From positions 1,184,958,357 to 1,185,022,356 of the forward strand of contig OY728152.1 of NCBI GenBank assembly GCA_963277665.1: DNA of 64,000 bases, written 5' to 3'. Positions 41,321 to 52,570 of this stretch are shown here, piece after piece (the first letter of the stretch is position 1; every line of letters starts with the position of its first letter). The DNA comes from Viscum album. Its lineage: Eukaryota > Streptophyta > Magnoliopsida > Santalales > Viscaceae. Under the pieces are notes generated by a model, which worked only from the letters and a program-made list of their open reading frames with translations, was not told where the DNA came from and did no database searches. The translations under genes were made by a program, and so were the position numbers.

Positions 41321-41655
41321 TTCTTTAACCATTAGATGAAGGTGTGTGTAAGTGAATCTAGAATACTTCTCATAAAAACATCCTAGTATATTGGATATAC
41401 TGGTGTTGTTAGGAAGGAAAGTAATAAATAGATTTTAGAGGGTGGTAGAAGCAAAATAAAACAAAATAACACAATTGAAGACATTACCTTAAAATAGGGT
41501 AACTCCCCTTGGTTTTAACCAAAAAGGGTTCTTGAACAGCATTATGCCAATGGTAAGGCTTCAATGATGAAGAGAGGGATGTGGAGAGATTAAATGGGCA
41601 GTTTTTGGCTGATACAATGGCTTGAGAGGTGTGGGTAGGGTGGTAGAGGTGGGTG

Positions 41656-41664
41656 TATTTTATA
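41656..41664 (-). promoter_or_regulatory. TATA-like box in the A 3' LTR
   Basis: The minus strand reads TATAAAATA at the position of TATAAAAGG in the 5' LTR of the same element. One substitution and a changed flank suggest decay. Confidence 0.5.
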
Positions 41665-43294
41665 ATAGGAGAGGAGGGACACTCTTGGAAAGTTATAAAA
41701 TTTTACTTTATTATAAAATGCTTTTCTGATTGTAAATGTCCCAAAATTATATATTTCGTGGATAAAGTGATAGTAGTACTAAATACACCCATCCAATAGG
41801 TTTTTGACAAGTTTAGGTCTTATATTATACATTATCTTTTCATTTTATTTTAATCGTTAAATAATGAGGTAATCGCTACATCATCATGGTGTCAACAATA
41901 ATTTACTTTATTTAATGTCTAAAAATTATAAAAAAATATCATGATTTAGGAAATATATTAATATTTCTAATGAGTATTTATAGACCAAAAAAATTTCTTT
42001 TATATCCCCATGTAACAATTGTTTTAGTAAAACATTACATGTTTGTGACATTTTAATTATAACATTAAATAAAAAGTTATTAATGTCATTTTCCAACCGA
42101 AGTGGCTCTATGGGGTCCCCAAGTTGTCCCATGGATTGTCTTTGTCGGCCATAACTCATCCAATAATTGTAGGAGATGTGTAAAAGGCATTTTATATTAT
42201 TAAAACATTATTTTTACCTTAAATTACACTAATTGTCTTTAATCGCGATTAATAAAACTGAAAAGTTATTGTTCACCAAAAATTATTTTAATCCCATTGA
42301 ACAATATTTTACATCTTAATGACAACCATGTATGTCAGATTTTTGAAAATAAATTCACAGAAGTGGTAATGTTTCATTTAAACGAAAAATCAGTTTTTTA
42401 ACTACCACTTAGTGGTTTCTCTATTCATCAAAAATTGATGTTTTTCAGAAAAATACCAAATATTCACCCTAAGATATATTTGATATTCTGAATTCAAAAA
42501 TGTTTTCTATTTTACAGAATTCAAGAAATATAAGTCACATTAATTAATTTAATAACTAATTCCCACCATTAAAACAAATATTGTGTTTTTAAGAAAAAAT
42601 ATCTATTAAAAGATTGACACTAGTTTAAGTCCAATTTCAATGTGAGATTAATTTCAACGACCACCATTGGATTAAATGGTAAAAATATATTCTAATTTCA
42701 CTTTACAACCAATTAAAAAGATAATCTAATCATATAAATAAATTAGATTAAAAAGAGGTTTTCCATTAAAATACAACATCTTTCACTATTCATTAAAAAT
42801 GGAACTTTATGAGAAAAATACCCAAAAGTTACACAAAGAAAATTTTGAAGTCCCGATTCTAAAGAAAGATTTTATTTGGTGCAAGAGAATGTACATGTGT
42901 GACCAAAACTATTTCTAAGAAGGGTTCACCATCAAAAGGCAAAAAATCGACCTTTTAGTGAATATTAGTGTATTTATGCTTAAGATTGAATTCCTTTCTT
43001 ATTTTAAACCTTTATCTTTTATTGGATAAATTTAAAATCATTTAAAAAACATAAATAATCATATTTTAGTTATTTATATTCACTTATACCAATACAATGT
43101 ATACATGTCAACTACCATTTAAAATAATATTATTTTATAATTTGAGTGCAATGTAAGATTACAAAGAAACTCGTTGTTGCATATTGGGTACACCATCGAC
43201 CATTAGTGTTAAATTTAAATTAATATTAAAATTTCATTCACAAATATGTATAAATATTTAAATTTAATATTCTTTATTTACCTGGTGTGTTACA

Positions 43295-43309
43295 TCGTTC
43301 CCCCCTTTT
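43295..43309 (-). other. Polypurine tract of element A
   Basis: The minus strand reads AAAAGGGGGGAACGA directly before the LTR start TGTAACACAC. It is the expected plus-strand primer and gives the element's orientation unambiguously. Confidence 0.88.
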
Positions 43310-44253
43310 GGGAATTGCTTCCTCCCAATTTTAAAATTGGGCTTGGAAACATCATTGAAAGCCCCACATAGGAAAAGTAGTAAATTTAACTATCACTTTA
43401 AAAGAAAGATAGGGAAGTAAAAAGGTCACACGAGTTAACCAATACAAGGATTCCATGTATGAAAACATGTATATGGACGAAAAAACAAAGGGTCATGTTC
43501 TGAGGGAGAGTGATAAATAACGTCTTTAGGAGAAAGTGAACCACAAAAAAATCAAAAACTTCTGATGGGTTAAATGGTATTGGATTCCCCAATAGGAAAA
43601 GTTAACGGACATCATTTTTTTAAGTTACTTTTTATTGAGGAATTTATTTTTGAGATTAACTAAAACATAAGGAAACATACTTACTTTTCATGTTGACTTT
43701 CAACTTTTACTAGATTTGTTACATGAACTCATATTTTCTCCAAAAGATGCGTATTTAGGATGACTTGTTAACATTAAGAGAGCTATAACCAACTTCTAGA
43801 GAATCACCTAATCCAAAAAAGAGAACTATATACTTCCCATGTCTTTAGACCTTAACCAAAACTAAAAAAAAGGTTAGTATGAGATCAGATAATACCCAAA
43901 AAGGATAATTATTTATAAAAAAATTCTATTCCTAATCTACAAAATTTGTGAAACAATACCCAATGTTCTACAAAGGACATTCAATAAACAATTTGTCTAT
44001 AAAATTATTCAAATTAAACCAAACTAAGATTGAAACCCAAATATTTGAAGGATTTAATCACATATTCTTCCAAGGAAAAAATTTACATTTATCTCTAAAT
44101 AACATTATATTCTCTTAAAGTCTAATATTGAAAAGCTAAAACCCTAATCACATATCGTCCATGATAGGTTAATAATTTCCATAGATAACCCAAAATAAAC
44201 TTACTCTTGATTCCTAAAATCATCTAACTAAAAATAATTAGTCAAACTAACCA

Positions 44254-44332
44254 GGGACATCACGTTGTCCAGTGGAAGTAGATAAATACCAATCACACTT
44301 TGGTTATGGGTTCGATTCCCACAGCTTTGTCC
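44254..44332 (+). ncRNA. tRNA-like / SINE-type segment inside element A
   Basis: A box A-like TTGTCCAGTGG at 44265-44275 and a near-perfect box B GGTTCGATTCC at 44309-44319 (within GGGTTCGATTCCC) are spaced as in tRNA-derived RNA polymerase III promoters. It starts GGGACATCACG and ends near TTTGTCCG. A matching, more decayed copy lies at 6315-6388 in element GH, with similar downstream bases (GGGTTATCACA and TGGTTGTCACC). This suggests a SINE head captured by the family's ancestor. A full cloverleaf is not apparent, so I do not call a tRNA gene. Confidence 0.6.
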
Positions 44333-44607
44333 GACGTGACGGGTTATCACACAGTCTGTGTGTTGTCCTTTTTCCAAAACTATATAATTATTATAACATT
44401 CCCCAAAAAACGATAAAATCTTAAAAAATAACCAGATCATAATTTAACCTCATGTTTATCTCATGTCGTTCATATTACATCATAGCTTATAGTAACCCAT
44501 ATTTACCTCAAAAGTAAGGATCATATAAACCCTAATGGTTACCTTTATAATTATTACCTGAACATCCACATCGAGTTGGTCATCACGTACACGATGAATT
44601 AAAGAAC

Positions 44608-44769
44608 TCACCAAGGTTCAAGTGGTTTATCATGACTCCTTGATAGTTGTATTAGAACAACCACGAGATTCCTCATTGAATCCCCCATTTCATCCAGTCT
44701 CTTAATCAGAGAACCACCACAGTTTCCTTCAAACCCATTGTCACTTTGGTGCCTACCAGGTCTATCCAT
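44608..44769 (-). CDS. Small 53-codon ORF at the gag position of element A
   Basis: Starting at ATG 44769 on the minus strand, the ORF encodes 53 residues beginning MDRPGRHQSDNGFEG and ending SHDKPLEPW before TGA at 44608-44610. It is hydrophilic, with a charged middle (IKRLDEMGDSMRNL). It is the first long ATG frame after the primer site, where gag starts in related elements, and may be a shortened gag N-terminus; I recognise no conserved domain. A candidate intron ends four bases before the ATG. It lies about 200 nt from the primer site. Expression is not shown. In a decayed element it could be an untranslated leftover, so confidence is modest. Confidence 0.4.
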   Translation of the reverse strand: MDRPGRHQSDNGFEGNCGGSLIKRLDEMGDSMRNLVVVLIQLSRSHDKPLEPW

Positions 44770-44772
44770 TTA

Positions 44773-44854
44773 CTAAAAACATAAATGTTAGTGTGAGTAT
44801 ATCAACAAAACCATCATGTACTAATAAGGACAATAAACACTAAGATATACTTAC
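44773..44854 (-). other. Candidate 82-nt intron in the leader of element A
   Basis: On the minus strand a donor GAATGA/GTAAGTATAT lies at 44854. A branch-type CACTAAC follows near the other end, then a T-rich run and acceptor TTTATGTTTTTAG at 44773. Length, donor, branch distance (under 20 nt) and acceptor are typical of short plant introns. Splicing would join a leader exon to the small ORF. The evidence is sequence pattern only. Confidence 0.4.
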
Positions 44855-44959
44855 TCATTCACATTATCTAAAACTAGGACTATTTCTGAAATTCTATCCA
44901 TTATGGTAATGTCACTTCTGCTTAGAGAATACCCAAACCTCTAAAGTTATCTAAACAGA

Positions 44960-44971
44960 CCTTTGATACCA
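44960..44971 (-). other. Met-type primer-binding site of element A
   Basis: The minus strand reads TGGTATCAAAGG two bases inside the 5' LTR end. It differs at two of twelve positions from TGGTATCAGAGC, the usual site complementary to plant initiator-Met tRNA. Its position, with the polypurine tract at the other end, confirms the minus orientation. Confidence 0.85.
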
Positions 44972-47255
44972 ACTATAAGGACCTGGCCTTAAAACATTAC
45001 GTAATCATGAATTAAATGAATAATTAACATAGTGGATCTTTTCCAGTTTAGAGTTTTAGAGAATTAGGTCATAACTATTACATCTCAAAAGATTACAAAG
45101 TAGACACTTATAATATGTTTCCATAAAACAAAAACACTTAAAATGAAACATGTCTAGTTCCATGTTTTAGATAGCATGTCCTTCCTTGATCCCATCTGTG
45201 ACCCTATTCATCTTTATGTCCTATGGAAAACATTTCAAAAACTTGGGATGAGTATAAAAAGCCCAGTAAAGGATACACAAAGAAGGAAAACTAATATTTT
45301 TTCAAAACAAAAATTAAACCATGAATACTTTACCAAAGTTATAATTTTCACCTTTATGAAGTAGTAAAAACTCTTCACTGAATAAAAGTCCATTACTTAC
45401 CCTTTTGTAACCAAAATATTACCAAAATACCCATATAAGGAACACATAACATATAAAGGTAACATGGGACATAAAAATACTTAAATGGAATAACCATACG
45501 GTTAACTTCCACACATACTTAATGGAATAGCCATACGTCCGACTTCCATGCCCAATGCATTGGAGGTTATAACGTATCCACCCGTCCTAGTATTCACGAC
45601 ACCACCCATCATATGTTTTATCACGTAACCACCCATAAAATGTCCAAGTACCATCATTAAACATAAAATATATAAATATTTCAATAACAACATTTCATTT
45701 TCAATCAAACTATGTAATTTCAAGATATTGAATTAATCAATACATTTTCATAAACCATTTAAAAGAGATTTCCGAATCTACATTTCTCATACTATATTGA
45801 ATATTTTAATGGAATTATAATTTTAAAACAATAATTTCCATATAAATAAATAATGAAAACCATTTTGAAAACATGGAAATTAAAGATAAATATTTAGAAT
45901 GAGAAATCATTAAAACATTTAAAATGATATTTTTGTTAAAGAGTTTTTAACAAAATGAGAGACTCTTGAATACAAATAATTGTGGAATAAAATTTATTCA
46001 GAACATTATAAAATCATGAGAATAAATGGATTCATGATATAATATGTCAAACGACATTGTATACACCATATAAGAGTGAATTGGTGAATAACAACAATGA
46101 AGTCTCAATGGAAATGTAAATTGAGATGAAATCCATTATAAATATGGTATCCAAAAATTAAGGATAAATCTATCACATAATTATGTGTGAGAAATATAAA
46201 TACACCCAACATAATTGGATATTATTTTTGAAACAATAAGGGGTCATTCACACATATTCATAGGAAGACATGTTCAAGAAGTAAAAGTTGAACCCATAGA
46301 AATCTAAATCGGGTTAAGATGTTCCCTTGTAAAAATTTGACAGCCTAACGACATCACATTAAAATTCAGAAAGTGAGTTGATGAGAAAAAAGGGTATCTA
46401 ATCAGTTGGAAATAAATTTTACATCAATAAGGATATAGCAGAACACTTCCCAACAAAATAATTTGTAAATTAAAAAAAATAATAAAAAAAGTATTTTAAA
46501 AAGAGGAGGGTGAATGGTTCCCTTACCGACTTGGGTAACTTTCGGAACGTACACCCCATGAAAGAAGGACTATAAAACATTGATGTAAAAACTCATAAAT
46601 GAAATTATATTACAAAAATATTAGAATAATTTTAAGTACATACACCACTCAAAGGAAATGGTGGAAAATGTTGCAGAAATCTCACAGGAATAAAAGTGAG
46701 ATGAAAAATACCTTACGAAGACTCGGCAGCCTAACGACGCCACTTAAAACATCCAAAAATAGATTTATGAGATCAAATAGTGTCTCTCGTAATATTGACA
46801 TAAAAATTACTGAATTATGAATATAAAAAAACATCCCCAAAACTAATAAAGATGAACTTAAAAGAGATGACATAAAAGATAGTTCATAAAAAGAAATAGA
46901 GAGGTAGGATCCCTTATATCAAGTCTGACTTGTCTTGTTTGTTTCTTTATATTCCTAAATAATAAACTTTTCTCAATTTATAATTCCTTAAGGATCTATT
47001 TTAAATATTATAATTCAGTTCATATCACATATTATAATGATATAATATTTGGTTAATAATGTGAGTTCATATCAGACGTTTTGTCGATGTTTGGTACATG
47101 ATTCAAAAATGAACTTGTTTGAAAATGATTGTCCATGTAGTTATAAGTAAATCATCTCCAGAATAGTATTAATGATATAAATATCATATATATTTAGTAA
47201 ATATTCATTTTATACTACTCCATAACATTTGGAGATAAAAAGAAATGAAATACAC

Positions 47256-47690
47256 CGTTCATGGAGATGGTAGGCCGTACGTACTTAAGAACGCTACATT
47301 CATTTCTTTTTCATATTAATGGAATTAAAAATAATTGATATATATATATATATTATAAGTAAAGTATAATATATATGTTATATAGGTAACATATGTTTAT
47401 TAATTTCATTCTTTATACATTCCATGTATTGAATGAACGAGTCACATCACTTGAGGGGGCGGTAGTCCACACTTCCTCGTATGAAATTATCGCAAATGCA
47501 CAACATGAAAAGCATAATCTAATGTTTTAAATATAAAATTATGAAGAATATAGAAAACATAAATACCATATATATAATATTTAAAATATAGTGACATCAT
47601 AATGGCCACCATGAAATATTTTAAGAGAAGATCGAACAATCATCATTTTCGTGAGGCAGAAATTCGCCATCCACATAAACAATATTTTCT
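47256..47690. repeat. Three-module array in the A 5' LTR
   Basis: The counterpart of the array in the 3' LTR. Module 3 keeps CGTTCATGGAGATGGTAGG, but its second arm has mutated (CTTAAGAACG). Module 1 reads TTGAGGGGGCGGTAGTCC with second arm CCTCGT. Module 2 reads TTTTCGTGAGGCAGAAATTC. Spacing is the same as in the partner. Confidence 0.6.
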
Positions 47691-48019
47691 TTAACCATTA
47701 GACGAAGGTGTGTGTAAGTGTAGCTCGAATCCATCACATAACAAATTGATAATATATTGAAAATACTGGTGTTGTTATAAAATAAAGGAATAAAAATCAT
47801 TTAGAGGTTTTGAGAAGCAAAATAAAATAATAGAACACAAGTGAAGACATTACCTTAAAATCGGGTAACTATAATTGGTTTGAACCAAAAGGGTTTCTTG
47901 AAGAGAATTATTCCAATGTTGAGGCTTAAAAAGGAATATAGGGATGTGGAGAGATCAAATTGGCAGGGTTTGGCCGAGAAAAAGGCTTGAGAGGTGTGGG
48001 TAAGGTGGTAGAGTTGGGG

Positions 48020-48028
48020 CCTTTTATA
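48020..48028 (-). promoter_or_regulatory. TATA box of the A 5' LTR
   Basis: The minus strand reads CTTTTATAAAAGG, containing TATAAAAGG, in the same context as LTR F (62877). Some 25-45 bases downstream lies a CACACCTCTC-like stretch, where transcription could begin. Conservation among distant copies supports a real LTR promoter. Confidence 0.6.
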
Positions 48029-49654
48029 AAAGGAGATGAGAGGCACTCTTGAAAAGTTATAAACTTTTACATTATTTTAAAATCCATTTCATAATTTAAA
48101 GGTCGCAAAATTATATATTTAGAGAATAAGGTGATAAGAGTTAAAAATCCACCCATCCAATATGTTTTTCACAAGTTTAGGTATTATATTTTACATTATC
48201 TTTTCATTCTATTTAAATCGTTAAATAATGAGGTAATCGCTGCATAATAATGGTGTCATAAATAATTTAATTTATTTAATGTCTAAAAATTATAAAAAAT
48301 ATATCATGATGTTAAAAATATTTTTATCTTTATAATTAATATATATAGTAAAAAATAGGACTTGTATAACCGCATGTAATAATTTTTTTAGTAAAACAAT
48401 ACATGTTTGTTACATTTTAATTTTATCTTTAAAAAAAAGTTATTAATGTCATTTCCCAACCAAAGTGGCTCCATGGGCTCCCCATGTTAACTGATGGATT
48501 TTCCTGGTCATCCATGAATCATCAAATAAGGGTAGGACATTTGTCAAGGTCATTTCGTATTTTTAAACATTATTTTTACCATAAATTACACTAATTGCCT
48601 TTAATCGCAATTAATAAAACATAAAATTTACTAATCACCAAAAATTATTTTAATCCCATTGAACCATATTTTATATCCTAATGACAACCATTTATGTATG
48701 ATTTTTGAAAATCAAATCATAGAAGTGGTAATGTTTTATTAAAACGAAAAATCGGTTTTTAACTACCACTTATTGGTTTCACTATTCATTAAAAATTGAT
48801 GTTTTTAAGAAAAATACCAAAAATTTACCCTAAGATATATTTGATATTCGAAATTCAAAAATGATTACTATTTTAAAAAATTCAAAACATATATGTTGCA
48901 TTAATAAATTTAATAATTAATTCCCATTGTCAAAACAAATAGCGTGTTTTTAGGAAATAATATCTATTAAAAGATTGACACTAGTTTAAGTCCAATATTA
49001 AAGTGAGATTATTTCCAATGACCACCATTGGATTAAATGGTAAAAATATATTATAATTTCACTTTAAAACCAATTCAAAATATAATCTATTCATATAAAT
49101 AAATTAGATTAAAAAGTGGTTTTGAAATAAAATACAACATTTTTCACTCTTCATTAGAAATTGAACTATATCAGAGAAATAACAAATGGTTACACAATGT
49201 AAATTTTGATGTCCCAATTCTATAGAAAGATTTTATTTGGTCCAATATAATTTACAAGAGTGACCAAAACTTTTTTTAAAGAGGGTTCTCCATCAAAAGG
49301 CGATAAATCGACATTTTAGTGAATATTAGAGTAATTATGCATAAGATTGAATTCCTTTCTTATTTTAAGCCTTTATCTTTTATTAGATAAATGTAAAACC
49401 ATTTAAAAAACATAGATAATAATATTTTAGTTATTTATATTCATTCATACCAATACAACGGATATGTGTTAACTACCATTTAAAATAATATTATTTTATT
49501 ATTAAAGTGCGACGTAAGATTTCAAAGAAACTCGTTGTTGCATATTGGGCACGCCATCGACAGTAGTGTTCCCTTTAAAATAATATTAACATTTTATTCA
49601 AAAATAAGTATAAATATAAAAATGTCATATTCATTATTTACCTTGGGTGCTACA

Positions 49655-49659
49655 TTTAC
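49655..49659. repeat. Target-site duplication of element A, right copy (TTTAC)
   Basis: An exact copy of TTTAC at 38602-38606, directly after the LTR terminus. Beyond it the plus-strand LTR D resumes with AATCTAATGGGTAAC, matching the CGTCTAATGGTTAAG block of LTR F. Confidence 0.85.
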
Positions 49660-52570
49660 TTCACCCTTTGTTTCAATCACATTTACAAAAACATCAATCT
49701 AATGGGTAACAAACATATGGTTTATATGAACGATGAACTACTGCCTCATAAAATGTTGTCATTCATTTTTTCATTACCCCCACTTATTGTTCATAATTAT
49801 GATGTACACTCAATATATATATGATATATTTTATGTTTATAATTATTTTTTTGGTTATTTTATTTTATATAAAACTTGTCCTTTTCTTTCCATTTTGTGT
49901 AAATACGATAACAACATTTGTTAAAGCAAGCACTTCATCCTCCAAAAATAAATGTGATTCATTCACAATACACATGGAATATCTAGATCATGAGTTTAAT
50001 AAAAAAAAATATGACATCAATGGCTTAAAAATCATACATGATTCAATATATACATATATATAATTTTATTTACTTTATTTTTATATTAAAATGAAATGAA
50101 TGTGGCATTCATGGGTACATATGGCTTACCATCTGCATGAATGGTGTATTCCATTTCATAACTCAAATATTACGAATTATTATAGTTACATACATAATGA
50201 ATATATATTATATTCAAATAATGTTTTACATTCATTATATGATTAATCCATCATATGAAAAATAAGTTACTAGTAAATACATTATTGAAAAACTAGTCAA
50301 TTAAGACTTGTAATAGTGAAAATAATGTCGGACTACTAATAAACAGGTAATATGATATTATAATAAGATCTGATAAGAGATCATAATGAATAATATGGTT
50401 CTATAATAAATTATTTACTTGTGTATACCCATTATACATTAATTTAATTGAAATTCACCTAAAATGAAATTAAAGGTATGGTATTTTCATCTCACTTTTC
50501 ACAAAAGTTATATAAAATGTCATATTAAAAAAATCGATTTTTTCTATTTTGTTCCTACCACCCATTTTTAAATATCATGTCATGATTTTTTATCTTCAGT
50601 TTATTTTTAGATTCAATTTGAATGATTTCTTCTATCAGGATTTGAGTTAAATGTTACCAAATGAAAACAAATTTCATAACCAAATTTATTTAATTTGGGT
50701 TATATTACATCCATGATGTTTTTAATATTATAAAGTAATGTGTCTGATCAATTTAATTATATTAATGTTGTATTTCAACTTGTATTATGTATTTTTTAAT
50801 TTTACACACAATATATTTTTTATTTTTTCACAAATTAATGTTGTTGTCTTTTCTAGGGTTTACATCAAAATCTAATTTTGATTGGGTTTGAATATACACC
50901 ATTAAAATAAATTAGTTTATCATCTTAAAATATAAACATTAATTATTGAATAATATAGTTATTCAAAACTTTTTTCAGGTAATTGTAAAATTTTTACAGT
51001 CTTTGGTACTCAACATGTTTTAGAATATGTTTTCATGAAAACATTCCTTCATTTATATTTTAGTTTGAGAACCTGTATTTTTTAAAAAACCCATGTTTTA
51101 TTAAAATATTTTCATAAATGATTTTGTTATTTAAATTTTTTTTAATAAATAAATTATTTCCATTTTTTCATTTAAAATTCTATCAATGTAGAATTTTAGT
51201 CACTTTTTGGAAAAGGAAATTTTATAACCATTTTACCTTATAAAGGAATGATATTTTTATTTCGCATAACATGTATAGATTTACCAACTTTTATTTCATC
51301 AAAGATTCGTTTTCTTGTTTAAATGGTAATTTTTTAAATAATATTCTTAATTTTATTTTCATAGGAAATCATTTTCATTAGTTTTTCCAAAATGGGAAGC
51401 ATATTTTATTCAATAATGTTTTTAAAAGATATTTTTATTTAATTTCTATTCAATAATAATGAATACCTTTTTTACTACAATTGGGATATTTTAATTGATA
51501 AAAACCTTATCCTTCCTCTTGATTTTTTCTGATTTATTTGAACTATGTTAGTATTGAAATTCAATTTTTTTACTTCATTCTATGCCCTCTTGAAATATTA
51601 AAATATCTATGAATATATAACATTTAATTTCACATAATTATACATATCATTAATCATTGGTTTTTTTATTCCCTAAATTATATACCATTTTAATATATGT
51701 TGTGTAATTAATAGTTATTTGATTAATTGTGAATTACTTATAAATTTGTATCTTCTAACCCATGTGGATATTTGACAAGGATATTTATTAAATCAATTAT
51801 ATATTATATTAATGCATAATTAGATAGCTTCAACATGGGTGGGGAATTGTTATACATATTCCCTCAATGCATCTGTAGTCTCATGTGACAAGTTATTTAA
51901 ATATTCATAGATCTGTTTTACTTAATATTCAAAGGTATATTATGAAATTTCATTATTGTAACGGTAAAATATACCTATGAATCTGAGCATGCAATAAAAA
52001 ATCATTTACATTATGTATACTCAAATATAATTTATCCATGAGATTTTATGACAACATATTTCTGTATTTATTTTATTATAAGTTCAATGATTAAATGGAA
52101 TGTGTAAAAGTTATTTTCCATTAAATTTTTATTATTCGTTATCTATATATATTAATGTCATATGTCTGCAATTATTAATATTACTTGTTCTTTATCCATT
52201 ATGTTTATTGATTTGATAGAATGTTTGTTTAGTTTTTACAATTCCTTACTAATTTTACATATATATTATTTATTTAATCTACTGTACAAAACCCATTAAA
52301 AGAATATTATGTCACCGTTAATATGATTCAATTCCATAAAATTCTTATGAAGTGCATACATAATTATATGAAATGATACTCCAGATAGAATAATGTTATC
52401 CTTAGATGAATAAAAATTATTTTTTAATTTTTTTATTCATTTATAAAAAAAGACTCATGTATGTATCTAGTTTAACAAGTCTAATAAACTATTTGTTAAT
52501 TTTGGATTTTATTTCTAATAATATTTATAATTTAATTGTCGTAAACACCATCTCCATGAATTTTGTGGTT
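49660..52570 (+). repeat. 5' LTR of element D, right part
   Basis: After element A the LTR continues with GATGAACTACTGCCTCATAAAATG near 49730, matching 63239-63260 in LTR F. It includes a well-kept inverted repeat CATTCATG (50106-50113) and CATGAATG (50136-50143) with a 22-nt loop. A CCCTCAATGCATCTG block near 51870 matches CCCTCAAATGCATTGG in LTR E, which predicts the LTR end near 52570. There GTTGTGTTGACACTGTCAG may be a decayed primer site. The end is approximate. Frames at 49733-50063 and 52406-52591 are not genes. Confidence 0.6.

Larger units (their letters stand above)
38607..43294 (-). repeat. 3' LTR of element A
   Basis: On the minus strand it runs from TGTAACACAC at 43294 to GGTCCTTATA at 38607. 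The plus strand shows the landmark modules: an inverted repeat CGTTCATG (40889-40896) and CATGAACG (40919-40926), TTGAGG (41086-41091) with CCTCAA (41110-41115), and a third module near 41275-41318. The TATA position is at 41656-41664. Short frames at 38868-39080, 39114-39356, 40486-40689, 40968-41171 and 41926-42159 lie in LTR sequence. The 39114-39356 frame recurs at 45502-45723 only because the LTR is duplicated. Confidence 0.92.
43295..44973 (-). other. Internal region of element A
   Basis: The region is 1679 bp between polypurine tract and primer site. It contains a short ORF behind a possible intron (44608-44854) and, on the opposite strand, a tRNA-like segment (44254-44332). No pol motif is present. 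The open frame at 43398-43592 has no recognisable motif. The frame at 44228-44440 merely runs antisense through the tRNA-like segment. Homologous blocks occur in the GH internal region (the tRNA-like segment and a following TGGTTACC block), so this is the family's internal sequence and not random filler. Confidence 0.75.
38607..49654 (-). mobile_element. Element A: complete non-autonomous giant-LTR retrotransposon (LARD-like)
   Basis: This 11,048 bp minus-strand unit has two LTRs of 4681 and 4688 bp, an internal region of only 1679 bp, a Met-type primer site, a strong polypurine tract and perfect TTTAC target duplications. LTRs make up about 85 percent of its length. No protease, reverse transcriptase, RNase H or integrase motif is present, so mobilisation must have been in trans. 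The two LTRs differ at roughly one in eight to ten positions over the first 250 bases compared by eye, so the insertion is old. It sits inside the LTR of element D. This structure fits the LARD class. Confidence 0.93.
44974..49654 (-). repeat. 5' LTR of element A
   Basis: It runs on the minus strand from TGTAGCACCC at 49654 to GGTCCTTATA at 44974. It is colinear with the 3' LTR for its whole length. It keeps one hairpin arm CGTTCATG at 47256-47263, while the partner arm has decayed. The module TTGAGGGGGCGGTAGTCC starts at 47451, and the third module lies near 47640-47685. The frame at 47855-48046, downstream of the TATA box, is related to a longer frame in LTR F, but neither shows protein-like conservation. 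Frames at 45176-45364, 45502-45723, 46599-46820 and 46682-46873 are likewise LTR sequence. Confidence 0.92.

Noticed and set aside
44228..44440. 70-codon minus-strand frame containing SCGNRTHNQSVIG
   Set aside because: This is the antisense translation of the tRNA-like box B segment. Similar peptides are common false predictions where SINE or tRNA-like DNA is translated.
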